Part shown: in pieces, positions 25,001-38,700 of the stretch
Layout: every line of letters starts with the position of its first letter
Position numbering within the stretch: position 1 is the first letter of the stretch
Source of the DNA: Ailurus styani
Lineage: Eukaryota; Chordata; Mammalia; Carnivora; Ailuridae
Length of the DNA stretch: 64,000 bases
NCBI GenBank assembly: GCA_002007465.1
Contig: LNAC01000032.1
Span: 6,540,889 to 6,604,888 of the forward strand
Direction: 5' to 3'
Notes under the pieces: model-generated
What the model was told of the DNA's origin: nothing
Database searches by the model: none
The model's input: the letters and a program-made list of their open reading frames with translations, nothing else
Translations under genes and position numbers: made by a program

Positions 25001-28000
25001 GCAGAAGAGAAAGGTGAGTTTATCGGGAAAGAGAGTATGTTACATTTTAACAGTGAATCTGAGGTAATTGTAGGGCATCCATGAGGTGTAGCCAGTAGTG
25101 AATCTGAAATAAGGAACATGACGTCTGGAAGTTATTCTTCCAAGATACTGAGAGAAGAAAGTTGGGGCTAGAGAGAAGCTCTTTCCTTCTTCCTCATTTA
25201 CCAGAGGATACAGATAAACAAGAGATGTCATCCCACCTCTTTGTCTTAAGGGTTTAAAATTTCCTTTAAATGTGATAAAAGGTTCATTTCCCAATTTGTT
25301 TTTCTATAAGTATGTGTTAAGCCATGTTACAAAGATAAAGGAAGAACAACATGAATCCCTCAATAATTTTGAAGTGGCTTTTATTGATGAAATGGAAAAG
25401 CAAAATGAACTGCTAATTAAAATACAGCACCTTCAACAAGATTATGATGTACCATCCAGAGAATTAACGGACCTCAAGTTGAGCCAGAATATAGATCTAC
25501 ATATTGAGGTATTATTTATTTTAAATGGTTTAATTAGATTTTAACTCTTTTTATCATATAGAGAAGGTACCTTTGCACATGCTTAGAGCCATTTTCATTT
25601 TTCAGAAATTCAAAATAGGTTGCAGGGTAACAGCTGACCACATGTGAATGGTGCCACATAATAGACTAGCCAACCGCCTTTCAGGACTCCACAGATACAG
25701 ACAAATAGATTTATTCCCAACAAGGGGGAATTCATAGAACCCCAGAATAAGTTTCCAAATGCTTTCTTAAGCATCCTAGATCTGTGGCTGAGAGTCAGGA
25801 ACAATGTTATTATGACAACTCCTCGTGGAGTGTCCTTGCTCTCACCGAGCAATGTGAGGCTGGCATCCAGTTCCCAACGTGCATGGAAGGCCTGGGTGCA
25901 CAGAAAAGCTACATGCAGAAGCCATGCATATGTGTGAGGAGTAGTCACAGACAGTTTTGATAGTTTTTAATTCCAGCAGGCAGAATGTGTAGACATTCCT
26001 TACATAGCTTATACTGCCAGATTTTTATTATTCAAATAACTAGAACAAAGGTTTAAGTTAGAATTATGTTTACTTCAAAATACTCAAAATATTAAGAATG
26101 AGAGTTCAGTAAAGTAAGGTATTTTCCCCTTTTCCTGATACTTGTATGATATTTAGATAAAAACTCTCTTAATATGCAGATAATTCAATCCTTATTTTTC
26201 AAACAGGAAATTCTCAAAGATCTTTCAGAAAATGACTTCAACTGCATAAAGACTGAATTTCAGCAAGTGCTAAGTAATAGGAAAGAAATGACCCAATTTT
26301 TAGAAGAATGGTTGAATACGCATTTTGATATAGAAAAGCTTAAAAATGGCATCCAGAAAGAAAATGATAAGATTTGTCAAGTGAATAACTTCTATAATAA
26401 CAAAATAATTGTAAGTAATGATTTGTGTGTGTGTGCTACCTCATTCTTTTTGTTGTTTGCTCTAATTTTTCTACCTTTTTCTTAAAAAAAAAATTTAGAG
26501 CAACTTAATTTAGGTATGCTTCTTTATTTGTATATACTTTATTTTTTTGTTTGAAAAAAATGGGCAAACATGTTCTTCCTCTAACATGTTATGTATGCTT
26601 CCTAAAGATAATTAAAAATAACCACTTACACTTATAAAGAAGATAAAATCTTGGGGTGTAATAATCAATTTCCACTTAGAGAATCTTGAATGCTCTTTCC
26701 TTTCTCAATTCTCCCTGCTTCTAGAGGAATTGAGTCTTTCCCCCAAGTAGCTTCAGACAGAGTGAGACCTGAGCTTGTTTCGGAGCTATAGGCAGAAGCT
26801 GTGCCTGTGCCAGAGACGAGTCTGTGCAGCGATGTCACTGTGATGTGCTTTTCATCTCGGTGGTATCACTGCCTTATGCACTGATCCTTCAACTCTGAGG
26901 TTCGGAGATGTGGTATATATCTTTGTTCCCAAAGTGACTGGCTCTAGTGTACAGGTTAGCAAGAACCAACATGGCTTAAAACCAGCTTGTTAATTTGTTT
27001 TACTTTCCACTGATCAGAATGTTCATTCTGTTCTCTGAAGTAATCCCTATGTCATATACCTGGTAAAATATGTAGTAGTCAGGAAGTTGCTTGTTGTATA
27101 TGTGGCTGGAACAAAGGGAGCTAGATGAATATTAGAACTTCTAAAATTGGTTTTACATTTCATGTGTTTGGGAAGGTCTTGTTTGACACTTTAATTTCAT
27201 CTGAAAACTATACTTAAATCACACCAAAATATAGATAATATTTTTAAAATATGTTTTCCTGTGGATATTCCCATTCGTTGAATACCTCAAGGTAGCAAAA
27301 TAGTAAATGACCTTGTTCAAAAAAAAAGTTCACAACAGAGGAAAAGCATAAAAACCAATATTTGAAATAAGATAATCCCCATAAAATTCAGTGCTTTTCT
27401 TCTAATATTGAAGACCTACTTTTGAGTAGAAAGTAGGGATTCCTACTGTGTGGAGGTACATATCTATATATGTGGCTTCTTTCAGCGCCTTGAATATAGG
27501 AATTGATAATGTTATATGGTATGAGGTCAATAGTCCAGAACCAAGAAGAGTCCAGGATGCCAGCAAGAGCACAACTAATTTAGCATCCAAGTTTGACAGA
27601 AGTGCCTTAAAGATATAGATAAAACTAATAAGTCATTAATGATGAGAGCAAAAAGCACATTCCATAAGAATTAGGAAGTAAAAAGATAATGAGTAATTTC
27701 AGGTTAGCCTTCATTGTAAAGGAAGGTAGTGATTGATTGTTATTCCCTGCACAGAAATATAAGATTTTCAGATTAATTTCCAAAAGTCAGTGAATTATTT
27801 TCCCTCTAAACCCTGAGGTTTAAAATGAAACAAGAAAATAGATTGCTGTTAAGTTTACTGGATATACTCTGCCATTACATATCAGTTAATGTTTGTACAT
27901 ACATTATAAATGTCCTAACATACATGACTTTAACCTGCATAGTTCTTCAGATTTCTGCTCCGTATATTAGCACTGATCCAATGAAGTGAGATTTATCATC

Positions 28001-29651
28001 TTGCAAACCTTACAAACCCTCTCCAGTCCTTATTCTTTTATTCTCTTCATCAACGTCCAGCATCTTCTAAAATTTCAGGAACTGACGCAAACCACAAAGA
28101 ATGGTCACATAAAGTACAGTTCTAGGATGTTCTAAATAAGGAATTTCAGCATATGCCTTGTCCTAGAATTCTCGTAGTTTTCATAGTATTTTTTATATGT
28201 AATTCATTTTAGAATTATAATGGTGTTTTACTATTCAATAGGCTATAATGAATGAATCTACAGAGTTTGAGGAAAGAAATGCTACCATAGCCAGAGAATG
28301 GGAACACAACCTGAAATTAGTGAAAGAGAAAAATGAGCAATTATTCAAAAACTACCAGACTTTAAAGACCTCCCTAACATCTGGTACCCTTGTTCATTCT
28401 GCTACAGAAGACAATAAGAATATTCATGTCACAGCAAGAGCCACACACCTAACCACAGAGGTATGTGATTTCTTATAAGATGTTTTTCAATTTGCAATTT
28501 GATCAAAGATACATTTTATATAACATTTCAGAGAAAAATTATACTATCATATGTGTTAGGCAACATGGACCATGTTTGTGTAGGTTATGGGCTTCTTTTT
28601 TAAATTTAGTTCTGTTGTGGCTAATCACTCAAATAACTACAGAACTATATATATTATATGACATCTTCCCTTTCAAATATAAAACAGAAGTAACTCATAG
28701 CTTAATTTTATTAAGAGATACATATACCTCTTAAAGTACCATTACTGTACATTATAAATTTCTTAAATCATGTAATTTTTTATTAAACTATAATCTGTGT
28801 CTATTTATAGAACTAGCTTAGAGGGAAAGGGCAATTCAGCTTTTATCTAATTATCATCAAAGCCTTAATATTGGTTAATGTTACATCAAAATTAAAATGG
28901 AAGGGAATAAAAATATAACAAATGTCTTCATGCAGATTAACCTGCATTAATTAATTAATGCAGGCTAGATTAATCTAAGAATCAATACATTATTTGAATG
29001 ATTCAGTTATTTTATTAACTAGCCTTACTTGGGAATCTGTGACGCAAACATGCTATTTTATTCTGTTAGCTCACAAAATGACTTAGTGAAGAACCCAAGA
29101 GTAAATTAGAATTTATCATTTTTACCAAAATAAATATTTAAAATATCAACCACTAGTTTAATAATCAGTTACCAATGGAAACTAGAAGATCACTAGTACA
29201 GTTTATTGATTTGCTCATCCCTACAGCCCTCAATAGCTGGTGGAGACAAAAATAGCAGAAATATTAAACCCATCTACCAAAGCAATAAAGAAGCAGAAGG
29301 AAATTCCATCTTCAGTAATCCCAGGAAATACCCTATCAGATAATTATTATATACTATTACTTTGGTAATTATGACAAATTAGAGTATCATAGAAGAGTTT
29401 GGTAATGATACAGAAATAGAGCAGTGGATGAGAGTAGAGAGTTCAGTAGCATGTATACTCAAGGAGGAGAATTCAGTGTTTGATAATGGTAACAGCCTCC
29501 TCGGTAGGGAAAAGATGATTTAATTAATGTTTGATTCAGACAACCAGCAAGCCACCTGGGAAAAAATAAATCTGGGTTTCTACCTCACTCAAACAAAAAT
29601 AAATTCTGGATGGGGCAAGAAGAAACAGATATTTTCCAGAAAAACCTGTAT

Positions 29652-29702
<51 letters not shown>

Positions 29703-32700
29703 TAGGTGAATAATCTTATAAATATGGAACAATTCAGGTATTTAAGTTCAGGTATTTTTTTACTTGCAAAAAACTGGAAATAACCTAGAATTTCATTAGC
29801 AATTGATGGGTTAACTAATTTATAGTACCTCTAAGAAACAGGATGTTGTATCCATGAAAACAAAAACGTGGAGAGATCCATATGTATTGATAATGGAAAT
29901 ATATTGTCAGGTTAAAAAAAAACACAGAACTGTATATTCAGTATGTTCCTACTGTGTATATGACTGACTGTTTTTATAACTGTATATTCACAAATGCTCA
30001 GATAGACATAGAAAATTTCTGGAAGGATATACTTGAAAGAGTTCAGTAGTGGTTGCAGCAGGGTCGGGTGGGGTTATGAGACAGGGAACCTTACCCTTCA
30101 TTACATGCCTTCGAATTTCTCCACATACTTTATTTTTTAATTTAAAAATTAGGTAATAAAGGTAAAGATATGTTTATGCATTATTAAAGAGTCAGTTAAC
30201 AAGTGTATTTATTTCCTTTAGGTGGTGTTAATTTAAAATGTCAGTGCCTATTAAATGTGCTTAACACCATACCAACCAGTAAATAAAATAACATTAAACC
30301 TTATAATATAAAATTTGAGTCTTTTTTAATCCAAAAATCATCAGCTTCTAAGTAAAGAAAATAATACATGTGTAAATTGACATTTGGTTCCTCTTCTATC
30401 CTTTGTTAATACAATCTGAAACATTAATACCTATATATGACCATCTTTGTCTTACACTTATATACTGTGATTCTGCCTGCATGGCACACCTTATATATGT
30501 GTGCTCTTCCTAACAGAAAATTCAGGAGTTGGAAACTTCACTGCGTGAAGCTAAAGAAAGTGCTAAGCACAAGGAAAGCAAGATTATAAAGATGCAGAAA
30601 GAACTTGAGACGACTAATGACATAATAGCAAAACTTCAAGCGCAAGTTAATGAATCAAATAAATGCCTTGAAAAAACAAAAGAAATGATCCAAGTACTTC
30701 AGGTAACTTAACAAACTCATTTTATAATAAAAGGGGTTTTTCTTTCTTTTACTATTGAATTTGGCAGATATTTTGGAACTCCGATCTTTTACTTGAACTT
30801 CCTGTTACTTATGTAACATCTGAAGTTCAGTACTCAACTTAAAAAAGCAAGTGGAAATTTAGAAATGAAATACAAGAGTAGATTTTCATGTAAGATAATG
30901 ATTATGTTTTATACTCCCAGAGAAATTATTTTTTAAATGACATATACTCTTGAGGTACCTGGGTGGCTCACTCGGTTAAGCAGCTGCCTTCAGCTCAGGT
31001 CATGATCCCAGGGTCTGGGGATCGAGCCCCGCATCGGGCTCCCTGCTCAATGGAGAACCTGCTTCTCCCTCTCCCTCTGCCTGCCATTCTGCGACTTGTG
31101 CTCTCTCTCTCTAATAAATAAATAAAATCTTTAAAAAATAAATAAATAAAAATAAAAGATATATATTCTTTATAATTTAAAATGTATATTTTCATTTTTC
31201 AGAAAAAATCTTATCTAAATATTTACTCTTTATTAGATAAGTACATTTTAAAATTCTTTTTTTTTTTTTAAATCTCATTATTGAGCCCCACCTGGTAGCC
31301 TCTGGGCTGAATCTGATCTGCTTACTTTAGGAAGAACAGTAATTTGTCTTGGGATGCCTGGGTGACTCAGTCAGTTAGGCAGCTACCTTTGGCTCAGGTC
31401 ATGATCCCACCATCCTGGGATTGAGCCCCACGTTGGGCTCTCTGCTCAGCAGGGAGTCAACTTCTCCCTCTCCCTTTGTGCTCTCTCTGTCCTTCTCTCA
31501 AATAGATAAATAAATAAATAAAATTTAAAAAAAAAAAGGAAGAACAGTAATTTGTCTTTGACCTTGAATGCCATTACAGAAGTCATACCTTCATTTATCA
31601 CATCCTTGCCACTCCTTTTTGTTTTAGCTCCTGCCCTTCTCATGCTTCTTTTGCTTGAGTCTGACTAATAGGCACTTAAGTTTGCTATCTCTTCATTTCA
31701 GTTAAAATTAGGAACAAGTCAAAAATGTCTGCTCCTTTCATCATTTTAACACTGTTCTAAAAGTTCTGGTTCATTCAATAAGACATGAAACAGAAGAGAC
31801 AATAAAAAAACAATCTCAATCTTGTTAAATATAAAGCTAAAAAACAAGAAAATCAATTGTAAAGCTTTACAGTTTTTGAGGGTAATTATTTAATATGTCA
31901 AATCACATTTTTATTCAATCAAGGTAGATTTGTTGAGTATTTGATATATGTTGGTCATTGCTCTGGATGTCATGTGTACAGCAATGGAAAGAAAGAAAAG
32001 CCCCTCCTTTCCTTCAAGGATCTTACATTCTGGTTCAGGAAGAGAGAAAATAAGCAAGTATATATGTATGTCAGATGGTAAAAAGAATGGTGGGAAAAAA
32101 TTAAGCTAGGCAAGGGGTGTGGGGGTACTGGGTGAAAGTGGGGGCGTGAGGGAAGCAGATATGATCTTACAAAGTGTCAAGCTGAGGAGAGCTGTACCAC
32201 TATGACTTGAGGGGATGAGTGAGCTATGTGGTAGGGGAAGGGCCTTCCAGGCAAAGGAAATCACAAATAGTGTAGGTATGTTTAAGAAACAAGAAAGCTG
32301 GTGTCTCCTGAACAGAATGAGCAAAGGGACAGAGATGAGAAATAAGGTGAGAAGTAGCAGAGTCAAATCATAAAGGGTCTCACAGTATATTATAAGAACT
32401 CTGGTTTTTATTTTGAGTGAGAAGGAAGTCATCAGAGGATATTGGCAAAAGGATATAATGGTCCGATTTAAATTTTTACAGCCTGCTCTTTGAAAATAAA
32501 ATCCAGGAGGGTGTGTTTGTTAATGTGATGTACCAACTACTACAACAAAGGGACCCAAACTGCAGCAACTCCAAAAAGAGGGAATCTTGTTTCTCTGTCC
32601 CATATAAAAGTGTGAGTTCCAGATTGGCAGGTGGCTCCCTTCCACGTGATCATTCAAAGCCTCACTTTTTCCAATCCTGTTTCTCCACCACCCTCACGGG

Positions 32701-35700
32701 GGCTTTTATGTGCATGCTTAAAGCCAAGTTGTAAACTGTCCATACCCAGGTTCACAGGAAAGGGACAAATGGAGAAGCTAAAAATCATCTTAAAATCTCT
32801 ACTCTTAAAGCCTCTGACCCAAAGTGGCACATACCCTTTCCTCTCATATTTCTTGGAGTCAGAGATGATTCCAGAGTTTTTGGCTTGAACAACTAGAAGG
32901 ATGGACTTGCCATTTATGGAGATGGGGAAGACTGTCAGAAGAGCAAGTTTGAAACCATGGGAGCTAAATCGAAACTAAGTTTTGGACACATTGAATTTGA
33001 AATGGCTACTGGGGGCCCCCAACTTGAGATATGACTGAAGCAGTTGTATGTATACATAAGTCTAAGAGAGATCTAGACTTGAAGTATAAGTTTGGGGAAT
33101 TGTCAGCATATAAAAGTCATGAGACTGGGACAAAGGCATGAGCATAATGGGGAAGAAATAAGGAGTAATCAAAGGATACCAAGATTGAGCAGCCAGTTAG
33201 TTGACCAGGGGGGTGTAAAACACAGAGTGCAGACAGCGGTTTCAGTCTCTTCACAAAAGTGAAGGAAGTGTTTCAAGATAGGAAGTAAGCAACAAATTTC
33301 TCCACATTCTGTGTAAATTGGTACAGGTATCTATGGAGAGATAAACATCTTTCCTGCATACCAGAAATAACTATTTCTGGGGTACCGCATTGTATAATAC
33401 CTATAGGGAAAGAAAGCAGAATATAAGATATTCATAAAATCTTTATACAGTTTTTTGTTTGTTTGCTTTTTGGTATAATATAAACATTCTATAAAATGTA
33501 ACAATGTATTTAACTCAAGACTTGGCATAAGAAAAAACTTTTAACCTATTCACCACTATTTGAAAATGTCTTGGATATAGCTGTCTAGTATAATAATGTA
33601 GGATTTGTTAATTGAATAAAGAAGAAAGTAATTTGAACAAATAAACCATTAACAGTTTTGTTTAAATCTTGATACATTTCCTCAGTTATATCATTACAAA
33701 TTGTTTATGTTAAGTAGCAGCGAATGGATCAAAAATTTAAACTGCAGTAGAACTTTATGGATATCCTACATGAGGAGGAAAAAAGATGGTATTTATAATG
33801 GCCACAAAATCTAAATTAAGATGATTGAATGACTAACCTTAACAAAAAAATGAGGGCATCATATATGAAAAGAAAAATAAAACTTTAGAAGGAAATATAA
33901 GAGAACATGTGGTTTATAAGAAACATACCATTTCCTAGATTGGAACCTAAATACTATACAATCCTAAGTTTTTCCCAAATTAATTCCTAAATTTCATGTA
34001 ATTCAAATCAGAATTTCAAAGGAATTCTTTTTCAGGTAGAGCCACTAACGTTTCTTAACTGAATTGCTGAAAAAATGCAAATGATAAATAGGTTATATTA
34101 ACCATGAAATTTATGTTTTCAGTCTTTTCAGTTTATTCAGTAAAACTAAGACCATCAGTATATCTTGAGTGCAGCTTTGGTCTCACATGCCATATGTTTG
34201 AAATATGGAATTCTGTTGTCTTCTATTTCTAATTCAGTATTTTCAATTTTTATTTCTTTTACATGAGAATGTTTTAAATAATGTTATATATGACTAATTT
34301 ATTTCATTATATTGTGGCAAAAAATGTAATTTCTGAATTTCTAGACTATATTGAAATTTTCTTTTTAGTGTCATGAATGAATACCTTTTTTTAAGAGTTC
34401 TTTGAACTTTTAAAATAATATATAGACAAGCAGATCAATGGAAGAGAATAGAATAGAGAGCTTAGATACAGACCAACACAAATGCAGTCTACTGATCGTT
34501 GACAGAAGAGCAAAGGCAAGTCAGTGGAGAAGAATAGTCTTATCAACTATTGATGCTAGAACAACTGGACTTACACAAACAGAAAAACAAATCTTAACAC
34601 AGACCTTCTATCTTCTATAAGGATTAACTCAGTTGATCAAAAATCTAAATGTAAAACACAAAACTAAAACACCCCAGAAGGTAAGATAGAAAATCCAGGT
34701 GACTGTGGGTTTGATGGTGACTTGTTAGATACAACACCAAAAAAGCATGATCCATGAAAGGAAATATTGGTAAGGTGGACTCCATTTAAGTTAAAAATAT
34801 CTGCTCTGTGAAAGACAGTTAAGAAAATAAAAAGACAAATAAATCACAGACTGTAGGAAAAAATTCTGCAAAACATATATCTGATAAAGAACTATTGCCC
34901 CAAATATACGAAGAACTCTTAAAACTCAATGATAAAAAAAAATGAATTAAAATATAAGCAACAGTTCTGAGCAGACACCCCACCTAAGAAGATATATGTG
35001 TGACAAATAAGCATATGAAAAGATTCTCAGCATAGGATGTCATTAGAGAATTACAAAACACCACTGCACGGCTATGGTATCTCAAAATGCCACGATGGCC
35101 AAAATCCCATCCACCACACTAAATGCTGGTGAGGAGGTGGAACAGTAAGAATCCATAGCTTGTAGGATGGCAACAGGGGCAGTCAGTTTGAAAGAGAACA
35201 CACCAGCCAGTCACATGCTCAGGGAGGCCCTGACATCAGCATCTGACTCAGAAGATAGGGTATTAAACTGGTGCTGTGACCAAGCGAACAGTGGGCTCCT
35301 CCAAGAATGCGCTTATCTTACCCAGTCATCCACCTCCTTAAACTGAGCATTAGGAGGTTTTGCATCTTTTTAGTCTTTGCTAGCCATGGTGTACACGTAA
35401 ACGTTTCTGTGGGAGTTGGGTTAAAAGGCCTGGAGGAATAAAGAGAGCTCTCCAGGTCCCTATTTAGATGGGTTTTATTTTTTGTTCAATATCTAATTCT
35501 CCATCGTATGGCTGTGGCACAGCGATAAAAAGAAATGAGTGATTTATTCAGCAATAATAAGAAATGAGCTATTGAGCCACAAAGACATGCATGGACCTTA
35601 AATCCACACTGTTAATTAAAAGAAGCCAATCTGAAGAGTGATTCTAACTATATGACATCTGGAAAAGGCAAAACCAGGGAGACAGTAAAAAGATCAATGA

Positions 35701-38700
35701 TTGTCGGTGGTCCAGGAGGGGTAAGGGAGGGAAGGATGAATAGGTGAAACACGGGATTTTTAAGACAGTAAATCTAGGGGCGCTGGGTTAAGCCTTTGCC
35801 TTCGGCTCAGGTCATGATCTCAGGGTCCTGGGATCGAGCCCCGCATTGGGCTCCCTGCTCAGCAGGGATCCTGCTTCCTCCTCTCTGCCTACTTGTGATC
35901 TCTCTCCCTCTCTGTGTCAAATAAATAAATAAAAATCTTAAAAAAAAAAGACAGTAAATCTATTCTTTATGATACCGTAATAAAGAACATGTGTCATTGT
36001 ACATTTGTCAAAACCNAATAAATAAATAAAAATCTTAAAAAAAAAAGACAGTAAATCTATTCTTTATGATACCGTAATGAAGAACATGTGTCATTGTACA
36101 TTTGTCAAAACCTGTAGAATGCACAATACAAACAATAAACCCAAACGCAGCCTGGAATGTATCAATATCCCATCATTTGTAACAAATAAACCGCACTAAA
36201 ATGTGATGTTAATAATAGCAGAAGTGGGCAGAGTGAGGAGGGAGATGGAGCACGACAAGGATATCTAGGAACCCTATACTCTTTGCTCAATTTTTCTATA
36301 AACCTAAAGTTGCTCTTTAAAAAGTCTATTTAGGGCGCCTGGGTGGCTCAGTGGGTTAATGCCTCTGCTTTCGGCTCAGGTCATGATCTCAGGGTCCTGG
36401 GATCGAGGCCCGCATCGGGTTCCCTGCTCAGCGGGGAGCCTGCTTCCCCCTCTCTCTCTCTGCCTGCCTCTCTGCCTCCTTGTGATCTCTCTCCCTCTGT
36501 GAAGTAAATAAAATAAAAAAAAAAAAATCTTTAAAAAAAAAAATAAAAATAAAAAGTATTTATAAAAAAGGGTTTAAATATATGTATATATTTACATATG
36601 ATTTTTTTTTCTCTGAGTAGAAAGTAGATATATTTTCAGCACTGGACTGAACCATCTTTGAGTACAAACATTCCAGCAACACTTTATAATATTTTATACC
36701 CTGAATTCAGTTCTCATATGGTATTTANTTTCAGCACTGGACTGAACCATCTTTGAGTACAAACATTCCAGCAACACTTTATAATATTTTGTACCCTGAA
36801 TTCAGTTCTCATATGGTATTTATTTATTTATTTTTTTTTATTTTTATTCTTTGCCCAAGGGGTACAGGTCTGTGAATCATCAGGCTTACATCTTTCACAG
36901 CATCGTATGGTATTTATATTGCCATTCTGACATCTTTTTGTTCATTTTCCTGATTTACCTTTGTCTACCCTTCAACCTTTCTGTTTCATTTTGTTTATAT
37001 CATTTTTAATTGGAAAAAAGTTTGTTTTAGAAAATGAAGGGGCGCCTGGGTGGCTCAGTAGGTTAAGTGCCTGCCTTCAGCTCAGGTCATAATCCCAGGA
37101 GTCCCAGGATTGAGCCCTGTGTCGGGCTCCCTGTTCAGTGAGGAGTCTGCTTCTCCCTTTCCCTCTGCCCTTCACCCTGCTCATGCTCTCTCACACACAC
37201 TCTCTCTCTCTCTCTCAAATGAATAAAATTTAAAAAAAAAAAAAAGAAGTGAAGGTCATGTGTTCTTAATTACATATTAGCTTCCAATTGTTTCATGTAT
37301 ACTTCACATCAAATATCTACTTGTTCATTTTAGGGTTAAATTTTGTGCCTTTTCACTTTTCATATATTTGGAGTTTGCTGTTTTAAAATGTTCCCACCAA
37401 GTCAAGGTAGCTAACAGCTCTTTAAAACTGAAATTATTAGACTCTGAAATTATTTTATTTTATTATTATTATTTATTTTATTTTTCTTTTCTCTAAAAAA
37501 TTTAGGACAAAGTTGCTTTAGGAGCTAAGCCCTATAAAGAAGAAATAGAAGATCTCAAAACGAAGCTGGTGAAAATAGACCTAGAGAAGATGAAAAATGC
37601 TAAAGAATTTGAAAAAGAGTATGTCTTTGCCTTAACTGAACATGACTTTAATAGCTTAAGTTTTCGGATGCCTGGGTGACTCAGTCAGTTAAGCATCTGC
37701 CTTCAGCTCAGGTCATGATCCCAGGGCCCTGGGATTGAGCCCTGCATGGAGCTCCTTGCTCAGCGGGGAGCCTGCTTCTCCCTCTCCCTCTGCCTGCTGC
37801 TCCCCCTGCTTGTGCACTCTCTCTCTCTCTCTCACTCTCTCTGTCAAATAAATAAATAAAATCTTTTAAAAAAGTAAAGCTTAATCTTCCCATCTAAATT
37901 TTTTGCATTGGTTAACTTTTTTAAATATATGGAAATACTATTACTGCTTTTAAAAAAATGAAATAAATACAGACATCACAGATTTTTTAACTTGTTAAAT
38001 TCTCATTACATCTGCAAAATTTTTAAAAATTAGCATAGTTACGGTCAATTGCTAACACACTATGTTTTGTTTTGCTTTTTTAAGATTTTATTTACTTATT
38101 GACAGAGAGAGAGACAGAGAGAGAGGGAATACAAGCAGGGAGTGTGAGAGAGGGGAAAACAAGCCTCCCGCTGAGCAAGGAGCCTGATAAGGGGCTCGAT
38201 CCCAGGACCCTGGGATCATGACCTGAGCCGAAGGCAGACGCTTTACGACTAAGCCACCCAGGCACCCCCACATTATGTCTTTTGATGCTTCTTGCTGTCT
38301 TATATAAACAGCTTAAAAATGACTTTTTTGTGCTTGAAAATGAATGTTAAGAACCTATATATGTGTGCATCTTTGGGTGTTTAGCAGTTTGACTAAGACT
38401 TCTGCTGGTTCTCTTAATTTGTTCTTCCTATTGCATTTAGTGTAAAATTGTATTTCATTTTAAATTATGGTACCTAGTACCCAAAAGCATGACTTCTTTT
38501 TAGTTATATATATACTGTACATGTTTATTTACTGTACATATCTTGTTTATATATACTATACATTACTGTATATAATGGCATGCCTAAAGTTCTTTACAAT
38601 ATAGCATAATGAACAGTAAACAGTCAGAGACAGTAAATTAAGAAATATTTGCCACTTATTATTATATCACCTCACATATAGGCTATTTAATCTCTCTGGT

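Larger units (their letters stand above)
34418..36310 (+). mobile_element. L1 3' region, interrupted
   Basis: Sense L1 ORF2 end: 'agatcaatggaagagaatag', 'gttgatcaaaaatctaaatg', 'gccacgatggccaaaatcc' and 'tgctggtgaggaggtggaac', resuming after a non-L1 insert (about 35205-35470) at 'aacctta'-like 3' sequence. A CAN SINE and a single-N join also lie inside it. Confidence 0.75.

Noticed and set aside
31446..31643. Frames on SINEs (also 30995-31195, 37708-37893, 38088-38273)
   Set aside because: Translations of CAN SINE bodies (Arg/Gly/Ser-rich), not genes.
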